From NCBI RefSeq assembly GCF_009674495.1, contig NZ_WKJN01000030.1:17474-81473 (forward strand): a DNA stretch of 64,000 bases, in the 5' to 3' direction. The notes below the pieces were generated by a model that saw only the letters and a list, made by a program, of their open reading frames with translations, did no database searches and was not told the DNA's origin. Of the stretch, positions 1 to 7,007 are shown in pieces (positions within the stretch are counted from its first letter, which is position 1; the number at the start of each line of letters is the position of its first letter). Origin of the DNA: Duganella alba. Lineage in GTDB: Bacteria > Pseudomonadota > Gammaproteobacteria > Burkholderiales > Burkholderiaceae_D. The position numbers and the translations under genes were made by a program.

Positions 1-321
1 ATCGAAGGCCCGGTCTACATCGGCTCCGGCTGCAAGATCGAGGCCGGCAGCACCATCATCGGCCCGACCTGGATCGGCCACGGCAGCCATATCTGCCAGG
101 GCGCCACCGTGGTGCGCAGCGTGCTGTTCGAGTACACCCGCGTGTTACATAATGTAAGCTTGGAGGAAATGATCGTCTTCAAAGATTACAGTGTCAACCG
201 CGCCGGCGAGATGCGCCACGTGTCGGAGTACGCCGAGGGCGAGTGGAGCAACGCGCGCGACCGCCGCACCAAGCGCCGCACGGCGGCGGAACAAGAACCG
301 GCTGCGGTCAACGCAGCATAA
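1..321 (+). CDS. Sugar-phosphate nucleotidyltransferase, C-terminal part (partial)
   Basis: The gene enters from the left edge, so only the last 106 residues are visible. They begin with hexapeptide repeats (IEGPVYIGSGCKIEAGSTI...GPTWIGHGSHI), the left-handed beta-helix found at the C-terminus of mannose-1-phosphate guanylyltransferases and related NDP-sugar pyrophosphorylases. A charged tail rich in Arg follows (NARDRRTKRR). The stop lies 19 bases before manC, so the two probably form one operon for activated mannose used in exopolysaccharide or LPS. The exact substrate cannot be told because the catalytic N-terminus is missing. Codons around 142-157 are unusually AT-rich (tta, cat, aat, gta) and form a perfect palindrome, described in the findings. 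Confidence 0.75.
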   Translation: MEGPVYIGSGCKIEAGSTIIGPTWIGHGSHICQGATVVRSVLFEYTRVLHNVSLEEMIVFKDYSVNRAGEMRHVSEYAEGEWSNARDRRTKRRTAAEQEPAAVNAA

Positions 322-340
322 AAGAATAAAGGTAGTCAGC

Positions 341-1759
341 ATGAAAATTTATCCCGTGATCCTGTCCGGCGGCGCCGGCACCCGCCTGTGGCCGCTGTCG
401 CGCGCGGTCCTGCCCAAGCAGTTGCTGCCGCTGGTGTCGGACCAGACCATGCTGCAGGAAACCGCGCTGCGCGTGGCCGGCTGGCCCGGCGTGCAGGCGC
501 CGCTGATCGTCTGCGGCAACGAGCACCGCTTCCTGGTGGCCGAACAGATGCGCGAGATCGGCCACAAGCCGCTGGGGATTTTGCTTGAATCGGTGGGCCG
601 CAACACGGCGCCGGCGGTGGCCGCCGCCGCCCACTTCCTGGCCGCGCAGGACCCGGAGGCGGTGATGCTGGTGCTGCCGGCCGACCACGTGATCGGCGAC
701 GTCGCGGCGTTCCAGGCCGCCGTGCTGCGCGCCTTGCCGCAAGTGGCGCAGGGCGCCTTGGCCACCTTCGGCATCGTGCCGACCGCGCCGGAGACCGGCT
801 ACGGCTACATCCGCCGCGGCGCCGCGGCCGGCGCCACCGACGGCCTGTACCAGGTGGCCAGCTTTGTCGAGAAGCCGGACGCCGAGACCGCCAAGGGCTT
901 TGTCGCCTCCGGCGATTACTTCTGGAACAGCGGCATGTTCCTGTTCAGCGCCGCCAACTACCTGCGCGAGCTCAAGGAGTTCCAGCCGGCCATGGCCGGC
1001 GCGGTCGACGCCGCGTTCACCAAGGCCTACCGCGACCTGGATTTCTGCCGCCTCGACGAAACCGAATTCGCCGCCTGCCCGTCCGATTCGATCGACTACG
1101 CGGTGATGGAAAAGACCCGCCACGCGGTGGTGGTGCCGGCCGACATCGGCTGGAGCGACGTCGGTTCGTGGTCGGCGCTGCACGACGTGCTGCCGGCCGA
1201 CGCCAACGGCAACGTCACCCGCGGCGACGTCTACCTGGACGGCGTGCAGAACTCGCTGGTGCGCGCCGAGGGCCGCATCGTGGCGCTGATCGGCGTGTCC
1301 GACGTGGTGGTGGTGGAAACCGCCGACGCCGTGCTGGTGGCGCGCAAGGACCAGGTGCAGCGCGTCAAGCAGGTGGTCGAACACCTGAAGGCCAGCGACC
1401 GCACCGAGCATATGTACCACACCAAGGTCTACCGTCCGTGGGGCAGCTACGAGGGCATCGACCTCGGCGAGCGCTACCAGGTCAAGCGCATCACCGTCAA
1501 TCCGGGCGGCAAGCTGTCGCTGCAGATGCACCACCACCGCGCCGAGCACTGGGTGGTGGTCAGCGGCACCGCCAGCGTCACCTGCGGCGACAAGGTCACG
1601 CTGCTGACCGAGAACGAATCGGTGTACATCCCGATCGGCACCACCCACCGCCTGGAAAATCCGGGCAAGCTGCCGCTGCACCTGATCGAAGTCCAGTCCG
1701 GCAGTTATCTGGGCGAAGACGACATCGTGCGTTTCGAGGATGTCTACTCGCGCGCCTGA
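341..1759 (+). CDS. manC: Mannose-1-phosphate guanylyltransferase / mannose-6-phosphate isomerase
   Basis: This 472-residue bifunctional enzyme makes GDP-mannose from mannose 1-phosphate and GTP. Its C-terminal cupin can interconvert mannose 6-phosphate and fructose 6-phosphate. The pyrophosphorylase signature SGGAGTRLWPLSR is at residues 8-20. VEKP and the FWNSGMF motif of the nucleotidyltransferase fold follow. The C-terminal part carries the type II phosphomannose isomerase cupin (RPWGSYE near 366, then HHHRAEHWVVVSG). Length matches the ManC/AlgA/XanB family. I chose the ATG at 341 because it starts the conserved MKIYPVILSGG; an in-frame GTG upstream lies in the preceding gene. The ribosome site is weak (AAAGGTAG). 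The product feeds polysaccharide synthesis, which suits the neighbouring PEP-CTERM genes of an exopolysaccharide-producing species. Confidence 0.93.
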   Translation: MKIYPVILSGGAGTRLWPLSRAVLPKQLLPLVSDQTMLQETALRVAGWPGVQAPLIVCGNEHRFLVAEQMREIGHKPLGILLESVGRNTAPAVAAAAHFLAAQDPEAVMLVLPADHVIGDVAAFQAAVLRALPQVAQGALATFGIVPTAPETGYGYIRRGAAAGATDGLYQVASFVEKPDAETAKGFVASGDYFWNSGMFLFSAANYLRELKEFQPAMAGAVDAAFTKAYRDLDFCRLDETEFAACPSDSIDYAVMEKTRHAVVVPADIGWSDVGSWSALHDVLPADANGNVTRGDVYLDGVQNSLVRAEGRIVALIGVSDVVVVETADAVLVARKDQVQRVKQVVEHLKASDRTEHMYHTKVYRPWGSYEGIDLGERYQVKRITVNPGGKLSLQMHHHRAEHWVVVSGTASVTCGDKVTLLTENESVYIPIGTTHRLENPGKLPLHLIEVQSGSYLGEDDIVRFEDVYSRA

Positions 1760-2459
1760 CCGCCGGGCAGTCTTGCGCGCTGGCGGCGGCCGCCGCCAGC
1801 GCGGCGCCGCCGCGCTGATTCTGCTGCTGGTGCTGATCCTGGGCGCCGCCGCCGGCATGATGAGCGCCTACGGCGGCAGCGGCAAGGCCGAGCGCGAGCG
1901 CCAGGCCGAACAGACGCTGGCGCAGGCGCAACAGGCGCTGCTGGGCTTTGCCATCCTGCATGGACGCCTGCCGCGTCCGGCACTGTCGGCCACCGACGGG
2001 CGGGAGCGGGCGACCGCCTGCGACAGCGAACAGGCGTGCACCGGCTACCTGCCGTGGGCCACGCTGAGCCTGGCGCCCACGACGGCGCGCGGCCTGCCGC
2101 TGCGCTATAGCGTGACGCCGGCCTTCGCCGCGCCGCAGACGCTGCCATCGGCGGCGGTGGCCACCAAAACCATTTCCCGACGCGACGCCGCGCGGCTGGT
2201 CTATCGCTACGGCGACAGCCAGTGCGGCCCGACCACCCAATGCCTGCCGGCGGTGCTGATTGCGCCCGGCAAGGCGATGGCCGCGGCCGGCAGCGAGGCG
2301 GGCGACCAGGCCGCCAATGCGCGCGGCAGCGTGCATTTCATCCAGCGTCCGCTGACCGAGGATGAGCGGATCGCCGGCGGCGCCTTCGACGATATCCTGG
2401 CCTGGGTGTCGTATAGCGAGCTGCGGACCCGCATGGTGCTGGCCGGCAGCTGGCAATAA
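1740..2459 (+). CDS. Pilin-like or prepilin-type membrane-anchored protein, unknown function
   Basis: This is a 239-residue protein of no family I can name. Residues 19-40 form one hydrophobic segment preceded by basic residues (RRQRGAAALILLLVLILGA), the layout of a type IV pilin-like N-terminus (G followed by a hydrophobic stretch, then a helix with ERERQAEQTLAQAQQALLGFA). The body has four Cys residues suitable for two disulfides (CDSEQAC and CGPTTQC), implying an exported domain. It overlaps manC by 20 bases. The ATG at 1740 has GAGG directly against it, so a TTG at 1773 (still before the hydrophobic segment) is an alternative start. No pilus assembly genes are nearby. It could be a pseudopilin-like minor component or simply a type II membrane protein. 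Confidence 0.6.
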   Translation: MSTRAPDRRAVLRAGGGRRQRGAAALILLLVLILGAAAGMMSAYGGSGKAERERQAEQTLAQAQQALLGFAILHGRLPRPALSATDGRERATACDSEQACTGYLPWATLSLAPTTARGLPLRYSVTPAFAAPQTLPSAAVATKTISRRDAARLVYRYGDSQCGPTTQCLPAVLIAPGKAMAAAGSEAGDQAANARGSVHFIQRPLTEDERIAGGAFDDILAWVSYSELRTRMVLAGSWQ

Positions 2460-2774
2460 ACAACACTCTCTGGTGCGATGCAGCACTTAGGTGCGCACGC
2501 TAACACAACACTGTTGTAGCACCGACACATCAATGATAATATTTCGTCATGACTGTTGTCGAAATTTTATGTAAAAGCGCGGTTTTCTTGCTCTAGTCTG
2601 GTGCAAAAGCGCTTTTCCGCCGCGACAATTTCATAGGGCGGGATTAGTTGCTATACAGAAAATGAAAATTACATTCTAGCTAACAAAAGTTCTGCTAGCG
2701 TGATATGATTCATCTGTCGCAAGTTTTCCTACAAACGTATTCCGTAGCATCCATATCCATCTAAAGGATTTTCC
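2460..2774. other. AT-rich intergenic region before the first PEP-CTERM gene
   Basis: No gene is seen in these 315 bases, which are much richer in A and T than the flanks. An inverted repeat ACAACA-C-TGTTGT lies at 2505-2517. The stretch from 2640 to 2774 contains several AT-rich candidates for a -10 element (for example GATATGAT near 2701), but none with a convincing -35. I looked for a -24/-12 sigma-54 promoter, known for PEP-CTERM genes in other betaproteobacteria, and found none with correct spacing. Confidence 0.6.
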
Positions 2775-3290
2775 ATGAAGATCAAGTCGATTATCGCCGC
2801 CGCAGCCCTGATGACTGTCAGCTCCGCGTTTGCCGCTACCACCAACATCACCCTGGTTCAAGACCCGCTGAAATCGACCGATTACACCGGCTATTTCGGT
2901 CTGAGCCATACCGGTGCCTTCACCGACACGTTCACCTTCTCGCCGTCGCTGAACAGCTCGCTGGTGTCGGCCGTGTTGAGCTCGATCGGTTTCACCAAAA
3001 GCACCAACCTCGACTTCACTTCGGTCAAGATCAACGGCATCGCGCTGGACATCGTGAATGGCGCCGTCGATACCGCGACCACGCCTTCGCTGCTGGCCCT
3101 GCACGGTCCTCTGACCCTGGTCGTCAGCGGTCAAGCGCATGACCTGAACCCAGGTTCGTTCAACGCCAGCTACTCGGGCACGATCAACGTGACCGCTGTT
3201 CCTGAGCCGGAAACCTTCGCCATGCTGGGCGCCGGCCTGGCCCTGGTCGGTTTCGCCGCCCGTCGCCGCAAAGCCGCCAACCAGGCTTGA
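2775..3290 (+). CDS. FxDxF family PEP-CTERM protein, first paralogue
   Basis: This is a 171-residue exported protein. It has a classical signal peptide (MKIKSIIAAAALMTVSSAFA, cleavage after residue 20) and a beta-rich body with the family hallmark FTDTFTF near residue 50. It ends with the sorting signal VPEPE at about 141-145, a hydrophobic segment (AMLGAGLALVGFA) and a basic tail RRRK. Such tails are recognised and cut by an exosortase (EpsH-type), and the protein is then released or attached at the cell surface in polysaccharide-producing Gram-negatives. No exosortase gene is in the window. The start is fixed by the signal peptide, with AAAGGA 8 bases upstream. It is a paralogue of the next gene, sharing the TxxTGxFG start, the SSLVSxxLSSIGF segment and the SFNASYSGTxNxTxVPEPE end. 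The gene has its own strong terminator. Confidence 0.9.
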   Translation: MKIKSIIAAAALMTVSSAFAATTNITLVQDPLKSTDYTGYFGLSHTGAFTDTFTFSPSLNSSLVSAVLSSIGFTKSTNLDFTSVKINGIALDIVNGAVDTATTPSLLALHGPLTLVVSGQAHDLNPGSFNASYSGTINVTAVPEPETFAMLGAGLALVGFAARRRKAANQA

Positions 3291-3319
3291 TGCCTGGGCG
3301 CCGCGCTGTGCGGCGTTGC

Positions 3320-3352
3320 AAAAAAAATCGCGCTCCGGCGCGATTTTTTTTT
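3320..3352 (+). terminator. Rho-independent terminator after the first PEP-CTERM gene
   Basis: A 14-bp stem (AAAAAAAATCGCGC paired with GCGCGATTTTTTTT) closes a TCCG loop and ends in a T-run. Because the arm begins with A-run and ends with T-run it could also act on transcripts from the opposite strand. Confidence 0.9.
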
Positions 3353-3665
3353 GCCTATAAGCATGGTTCGGCGGTTTTCAGGCCCGATCTGTCGCCACTT
3401 AGCGACACCTCTATAATTTCTTTAAGTTTGTCAAAAATTCCAGTTGGAAATGTTAATTAACAATTTTATTTCCTATTGGAATTAGCTCGACGCAGCACCA
3501 CTCCCCACTATCATAATGGCTGGAAAATTTGTTAAATCGGCTCCGGCTGACCCCGGTTCCGTTACAAATTAAACAGGCATTCTTGCCCGCGAAAAGTTAT
3601 TATTTTTTTACGAAATCAAATTCGTATCCCGGATCCCTTGTCCGGGTTGACCTTAGGAGGCGAGT
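3353..3665. promoter_or_regulatory. Regulatory region before the second PEP-CTERM gene
   Basis: No gene is seen here. The region holds TGTCGC-N6-GCGACA at 3390-3407, followed at once by TATAAT at 3412-3417, a possible promoter with a poor -35. Farther on are two copies of TTCC-N4-GGAA, at 3438-3449 and 3470-3481, with centres 32 bp apart (about three helical turns). Between them is GTTAATTAAC at 3452-3461. Seen as one structure, the arms 3436-3451 and 3468-3483 match in 14 of 16 positions as an inverted repeat. This looks like a paired operator for a dimeric regulator, acting on the gene at 3666. Confidence 0.5.
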
Positions 3666-4169
3666 ATGAAAAAAATGATGCAAGCGGTAGCGGTTTCTGC
3701 GGCACTGATGTTTGCGATGGCAAACGCATCTGCCATCACCACCGTCACGCTGACGGGGGGCAACGGTCAGTTTACCGGCACGTTTGGTATGATCCACAGC
3801 ACCGGTGGTTTTACCGATGAGTACGAGATTTTGCCGACTTTCCCGAGCACCTTGGTGTCGTCGATCTTGAGCACCATCGGTTTCCAGGCGGGCCAGGAAA
3901 TCTCCTTCAGCAAGGTGTTGCTGAACGGTGTGGAACTGCAGCTGGTGAACAACAATCCGGGCCTGCTGGCCTTCACGCCGGCGGACTTCCCGTTGAACGG
4001 TCCGATCACGCTGACCGTCATCGGCACCTCGGGCAGCAACGCGTCCTACTCGGGCACGATGAACCTGACGGTGGTGCCGGAACCGGAAGGGTACGCGCTG
4101 ATGCTGGCCGGGCTGGGCGTGGTGGGTTATATCGGCCGGCGCAAACGCAGGCAAGCCGAAGCTGCCTGA
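3666..4169 (+). CDS. FxDxF family PEP-CTERM protein, second paralogue
   Basis: This is a 167-residue exported protein related along its whole length to the preceding one. Signal peptide MKKMMQAVAVSAALMFAMANASA; the FxDxF-type segment here reads GGFTDEYEI; then the shared STLVSSILSTIGF block; then VPEPE at about 138-142 with a membrane segment and the basic end RRKRR. It is expected to be processed by an exosortase and delivered to the surface. An excellent AGGAGG lies 8 bases before the ATG, unlike many genes in this window, which suggests strong translation. Separate terminators and a separate regulatory region show that the two paralogues are independently expressed. The biochemical role of the family is unknown. 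Confidence 0.9.
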   Translation: MKKMMQAVAVSAALMFAMANASAITTVTLTGGNGQFTGTFGMIHSTGGFTDEYEILPTFPSTLVSSILSTIGFQAGQEISFSKVLLNGVELQLVNNNPGLLAFTPADFPLNGPITLTVIGTSGSNASYSGTMNLTVVPEPEGYALMLAGLGVVGYIGRRKRRQAEAA

Positions 4170-4192
4170 GGCCAGGTGGCGGCAACTGAGCC

Positions 4193-4218
4193 AAAGCGCC
4201 GATCCGTTCGGCGCTTTT
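4193..4218 (+). terminator. Terminator after the second PEP-CTERM gene, overlapping the next promoter
   Basis: A 10-bp perfect stem AAAGCGCCGA / TCGGCGCTTT with a five-base loop is followed by a short T-run. The right arm lies immediately upstream of a TATAAT, so the terminator and the promoter of the following gene share bases. Confidence 0.8.
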
Positions 4219-4223
4219 CACTT

Positions 4224-4229
4224 TATAAT
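4224..4229 (+). promoter_or_regulatory. -10 element of the TIGR03790 gene
   Basis: A perfect TATAAT stands 31 bases before the chosen TTG start. A matching -35 would fall inside the terminator stem (near 4201-4206) and is poor. Its position downstream of the alternative GTG at 4176 supports the later start of the TIGR03790 gene. Confidence 0.5.
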
Positions 4230-4259
4230 CGGCCATCGTTCCCCATTACAAGGCCTGCT

Positions 4260-5273
4260 TTGCGCACCATCTCCCTCCCGTTTGCCATCGCCTTGCTGCT
4301 GGCCGCCAAGGTCGCGGCCGCCGCCGCGCTGGCGCCGTCCCAACTGGGCCTGGTCGTCAACGACGATGAACCCAACAGCGTCGCCATAGCGGAACTGTAC
4401 CGCGTGGCGCACCAGATCCCGTCCGCCAATATCGCCCATGTGCGCATCGCCAACAAACCGCGCAAGCTGAGCGTCGCCGCGTTTGAGGAATTGAAGAAGG
4501 AGATCGACCGCCAGCTGCCGGCCCAGGTGCGCGCCACGTTGATGGTGTGGACCGCGCCGTATGCGGTCGAGTGCAACTCCATCACGGCGGCCTACACCAA
4601 CGGCTTCGACGCCGAGCTGTGCCAGAAGCCCTGCGGCCCCGGCAAGGAGAGTCCGTTCTTCGACAAGAATCTGCCGCCGGCCAGTCCGCCGCCCGCCGCC
4701 GGCCGCCTCAGCATGCTGCTGCCGACCGAGTCGGTCGAGCAGGCCAGGGCGCTGATCGGGCGCGGCGCGACCCGCTTCATGACGCCGCCGGCCGCCACCG
4801 CCTACTATCTGGTGACCAGCGAGAGTGCGCGCAATTCGCGGGCCCAGTTCTTCCCGCCGAGCGGCAAGGTGTCGGCCAGGAACTTGACCATCCGCCAGAT
4901 GAAGGCGGACGTGCTGGACGGCGCGCAGGACGTGATGATCTACCAGACCGGCATGGCGCGCGTGGCCAAGCTCGACACGCTGCATTTCCTGCCCGGCGCG
5001 CTGGCCGACCACCTGACCTCGACCGGCGGCGACCTGCTGGGCGACTACCAGATGAGCAGCCTGCAGTGGCTGGCGGCCGGCGCCACCGCCAGCTATGGCG
5101 CGGTCAGCGAGCCCTGCAACTACTGGCAGAAATTCCCCAACCCGATCCTGCTGCTGAAGAACTATGTCGGCGGCAGCACCGCCATCGAGGCCTACTGGAG
5201 CAGCGTGGCGTGGCCGGGGCAGGGCGTGTTCATCGGCGATCCGCTGGCGGCCCCGTACAAGCGCGGCGACTGA
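4260..5273 (+). CDS. TIGR03790 family exported protein
   Basis: I recognise this as TIGR03790, a family of unknown function that is reported only from genomes that also encode an exosortase. The 337-residue product begins with a signal peptide (RTISLPFAIALLLAAKVAAAAALA) and continues with the family-typical LGLVVNDDEPNSVAIAELY, then HxPxxNI. Cysteines occur in ECNS and CQKPCGPG, and the end has ATASYGAVSEPCNYWQKFPNP and GQGVFIGDPL. An in-frame GTG at 4176 exists but lies before a terminator and promoter and would add 28 basic residues ahead of the signal peptide. TTG at 4260 with AAGG upstream fits better. It follows two PEP-CTERM genes, which strengthens a role in the surface sorting system. 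Its stop codon abuts the convergent stop of murJ. Confidence 0.85.
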   Translation: MRTISLPFAIALLLAAKVAAAAALAPSQLGLVVNDDEPNSVAIAELYRVAHQIPSANIAHVRIANKPRKLSVAAFEELKKEIDRQLPAQVRATLMVWTAPYAVECNSITAAYTNGFDAELCQKPCGPGKESPFFDKNLPPASPPPAAGRLSMLLPTESVEQARALIGRGATRFMTPPAATAYYLVTSESARNSRAQFFPPSGKVSARNLTIRQMKADVLDGAQDVMIYQTGMARVAKLDTLHFLPGALADHLTSTGGDLLGDYQMSSLQWLAAGATASYGAVSEPCNYWQKFPNPILLLKNYVGGSTAIEAYWSSVAWPGQGVFIGDPLAAPYKRGD

Positions 5274-6812
5274 TCAGCGCGCGATGCGTTTGAAATCGCG
5301 CACGCGAAAGCCCATCGCCAGCAGCGCGGCGAAGTAGACGCCGGCGCAGGCGCCGATCAGCAGCAGCAGGGCGCCCAGGCGCAGGAAGGCGTGGTGCTGC
5401 AGGCCCAGCCAGTCAATCTGCCGCGCCCCGAGCCATGCCGCGCCGCCCATCAGCGCGCAGGCCAGCAGCAGCTTCACGCAGAACGACGGCCAGCCCGGCA
5501 GCGGCTGGTAAATCGCGCGCTTGCGCAGGCCGATGTACAGCAGCGCCGCGTTCAGGCAGGCGCCCAGGCCGATCGACAGCGCCAGGCCGGCCACCTGCAG
5601 ATACGGCACGAACAGCAGGTTCATCAGCTGCGTCGCCGCCAGCACCACCATCGCAATCCGCACCGGCGTGCGGATGTTCTGCTGGGCGTAGAACGCCGGC
5701 GCCAGCGTCTTGACCAGGATGATGCCCAGCAGGCCGGCGCAGTAGGCGATCAGCGGGCGCGCCGAGGCCGCGGCGTCGGCGTCGGTGAAGGCGCCGTAGT
5801 GGAACAGGGTGGCGATCATCGGCTTGGCCAGCACCGCCATGCCCACCGCCGCCGGCAGCGCCAGCAGGAAGGTCAGGCGCAGCCCCCAGTCCAGCAGGCC
5901 GGAATACTCGGCCTGGTCGTCATCGGCCTGCGCCTTCGACAGGCTGGGCAGCAAAATCGTGCCCAGCGCCACGCCCAGCAGGGCGGTCGGGAATTCCATC
6001 AGCCGGTCGGCATACGACAGCCACGAAATGCTGCCCTCCACCAGGCGCGAGGCGATGCTGGTGTTGATCATCAGGCTGATCTGCGCGGCCGAGACGGCGA
6101 ACACCGCCGGCCCCATCTTCTTCAGCACGCGGCGCACGCCGGGATCGCCCATGCCGGCCAGCGGATTCCACGACAGCGTGGGCAGCATGCCGATCTTGAT
6201 CAGCGCCGGAATCTGGATCGCCACTTGCAGCACGCCGCCGACAAACACGGCAATGGCCATCGCATAGATCGGCTTGTCCAGATGTTGTTGCAGGAACAGC
6301 GACGCCAGGATCGAGGCGATGTTCAGCAGCACCGGCGTGAAGGCCGGGATCTTGAACTCGCGCCATGTGTTGAGCACGCCGCCGGCCAGCGCCACGAAGG
6401 CCATGAACGCGATGTAGGGGAACATCAGGCGCGTCATCCACACGGCCGCGTCGAACTCTTCCAGCCCGCTGGCAATCAGGTAGATGAACAGCGGCGAGGC
6501 TATAATGCCGATGCCGGTCACCAGCAGCGTGGCCCACACCAGCGTGTTGGCCACGTGGTCGGTCAGCCGTTTGCTGGCGTCGTGGCCCTGCTTGTTCTTG
6601 TATTCCGCCAGGATCGGCACGAAGGCCTGCGAGAACGCGCCCTCGGCAAACAGGCGGCGCAACAGGTTGGGAATGCGGAACGCGACGATGTAGGCATCGG
6701 TCATGCCGCCGGCGCCAAAGGCCCGGGCTATCAGGGTTTCACGCAGGAGGCCGGTGATCCGGGACAGCATCGTCATGCTGGAGATGGCGGAGAGTGTCTT
6801 AAGCAAGTTCAT
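5274..6812 (-). CDS. murJ: Lipid II flippase MurJ
   Basis: This 512-residue integral membrane protein of the MVF/MOP superfamily has about fourteen hydrophobic segments. It moves lipid II, the peptidoglycan precursor, from the inner to the outer face of the cytoplasmic membrane. The N-terminus MNLLKTLSAISSMTMLSRITGLLRE and the following FRIPNLLRRLFAEGAFSQAFVP are diagnostic for MurJ/MviN. Length equals the family norm. The ATG is fixed by that conserved start. No Shine-Dalgarno sequence is present and a TATAAT lies 8 bases before the ATG, so the transcript is probably leaderless. It is divergent from rpsT, as in many betaproteobacteria. Confidence 0.96.
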   Translation of the reverse strand: MNLLKTLSAISSMTMLSRITGLLRETLIARAFGAGGMTDAYIVAFRIPNLLRRLFAEGAFSQAFVPILAEYKNKQGHDASKRLTDHVANTLVWATLLVTGIGIIASPLFIYLIASGLEEFDAAVWMTRLMFPYIAFMAFVALAGGVLNTWREFKIPAFTPVLLNIASILASLFLQQHLDKPIYAMAIAVFVGGVLQVAIQIPALIKIGMLPTLSWNPLAGMGDPGVRRVLKKMGPAVFAVSAAQISLMINTSIASRLVEGSISWLSYADRLMEFPTALLGVALGTILLPSLSKAQADDDQAEYSGLLDWGLRLTFLLALPAAVGMAVLAKPMIATLFHYGAFTDADAAASARPLIAYCAGLLGIILVKTLAPAFYAQQNIRTPVRIAMVVLAATQLMNLLFVPYLQVAGLALSIGLGACLNAALLYIGLRKRAIYQPLPGWPSFCVKLLLACALMGGAAWLGARQIDWLGLQHHAFLRLGALLLLIGACAGVYFAALLAMGFRVRDFKRIAR

Positions 6813-6817
6813 GGGAC

Positions 6818-6859
6818 GTGATTATAGTTGCTCCTGCCGAAAAATATCGCTATAATCAC
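6818..6859. promoter_or_regulatory. Divergent overlapping promoters of murJ and rpsT
   Basis: On the plus strand, TTGCTC (6828-6833), a 17-base spacer and TATAAT (6851-6856) make a good sigma-70 promoter for rpsT. On the minus strand TATAAT (6826-6821) lies 8 bases before the murJ ATG. The two -10 elements are the arms of a 9-bp inverted repeat, GTGATTATA (6818-6826) and TATAATCAC (6851-6859). RNA polymerase can therefore occupy only one direction at a time, which would couple peptidoglycan export and ribosome synthesis. Confidence 0.7.
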
Positions 6860-6888
6860 AGGCTGTACAAAATTCTGTTGCGCAGACA

Positions 6889-6969
6889 TTAATGTTTGGC
6901 AGGCAGTAGTTTGACTCACACGGTTCGCTCTGATGGCAACCTTGGACGCACCTGTTTGCCAAACATTAA
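6889..6969 (+). ncRNA. Structured rpsT mRNA leader (candidate S20 autoregulatory element)
   Basis: The predicted transcript of rpsT has a leader of about 145 bases. Two 13-base arms, TTAATGTTTGGCA (6889-6901) and TGCCAAACATTAA (6957-6969), are perfectly complementary and enclose 55 bases. The right arm is followed directly by the palindrome GTTTGCAAAC (6971-6980), so alternative pairings of the right arm are possible just ahead of the ribosome site. S20 is known to repress its own translation in Escherichia coli, so a leader switch is plausible here. The structure itself is my reading of the sequence. Confidence 0.5.
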
Positions 6970-7007
6970 CGTTTGCAAACGCATCATTTACCTGTTTAGG
7001 AAATTTC

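Noticed and set aside
308..1858. A 516-codon minus-strand open frame opposite manC
   Set aside because: It is a mirror of manC codons with no protein-like character.
2581..2591. GGTTTTCTTGC as a sigma-54 promoter of the first PEP-CTERM gene (a similar GGCATTCTTGC lies at 3576)
   Set aside because: Only seven bases separate GG and GC instead of ten, and the two copies lie at different distances from their genes.
4176..4259. GTG at 4176 as start of the TIGR03790 gene
   Set aside because: It lies before the terminator and TATAAT of the gene and would place 28 basic residues ahead of the signal peptide.
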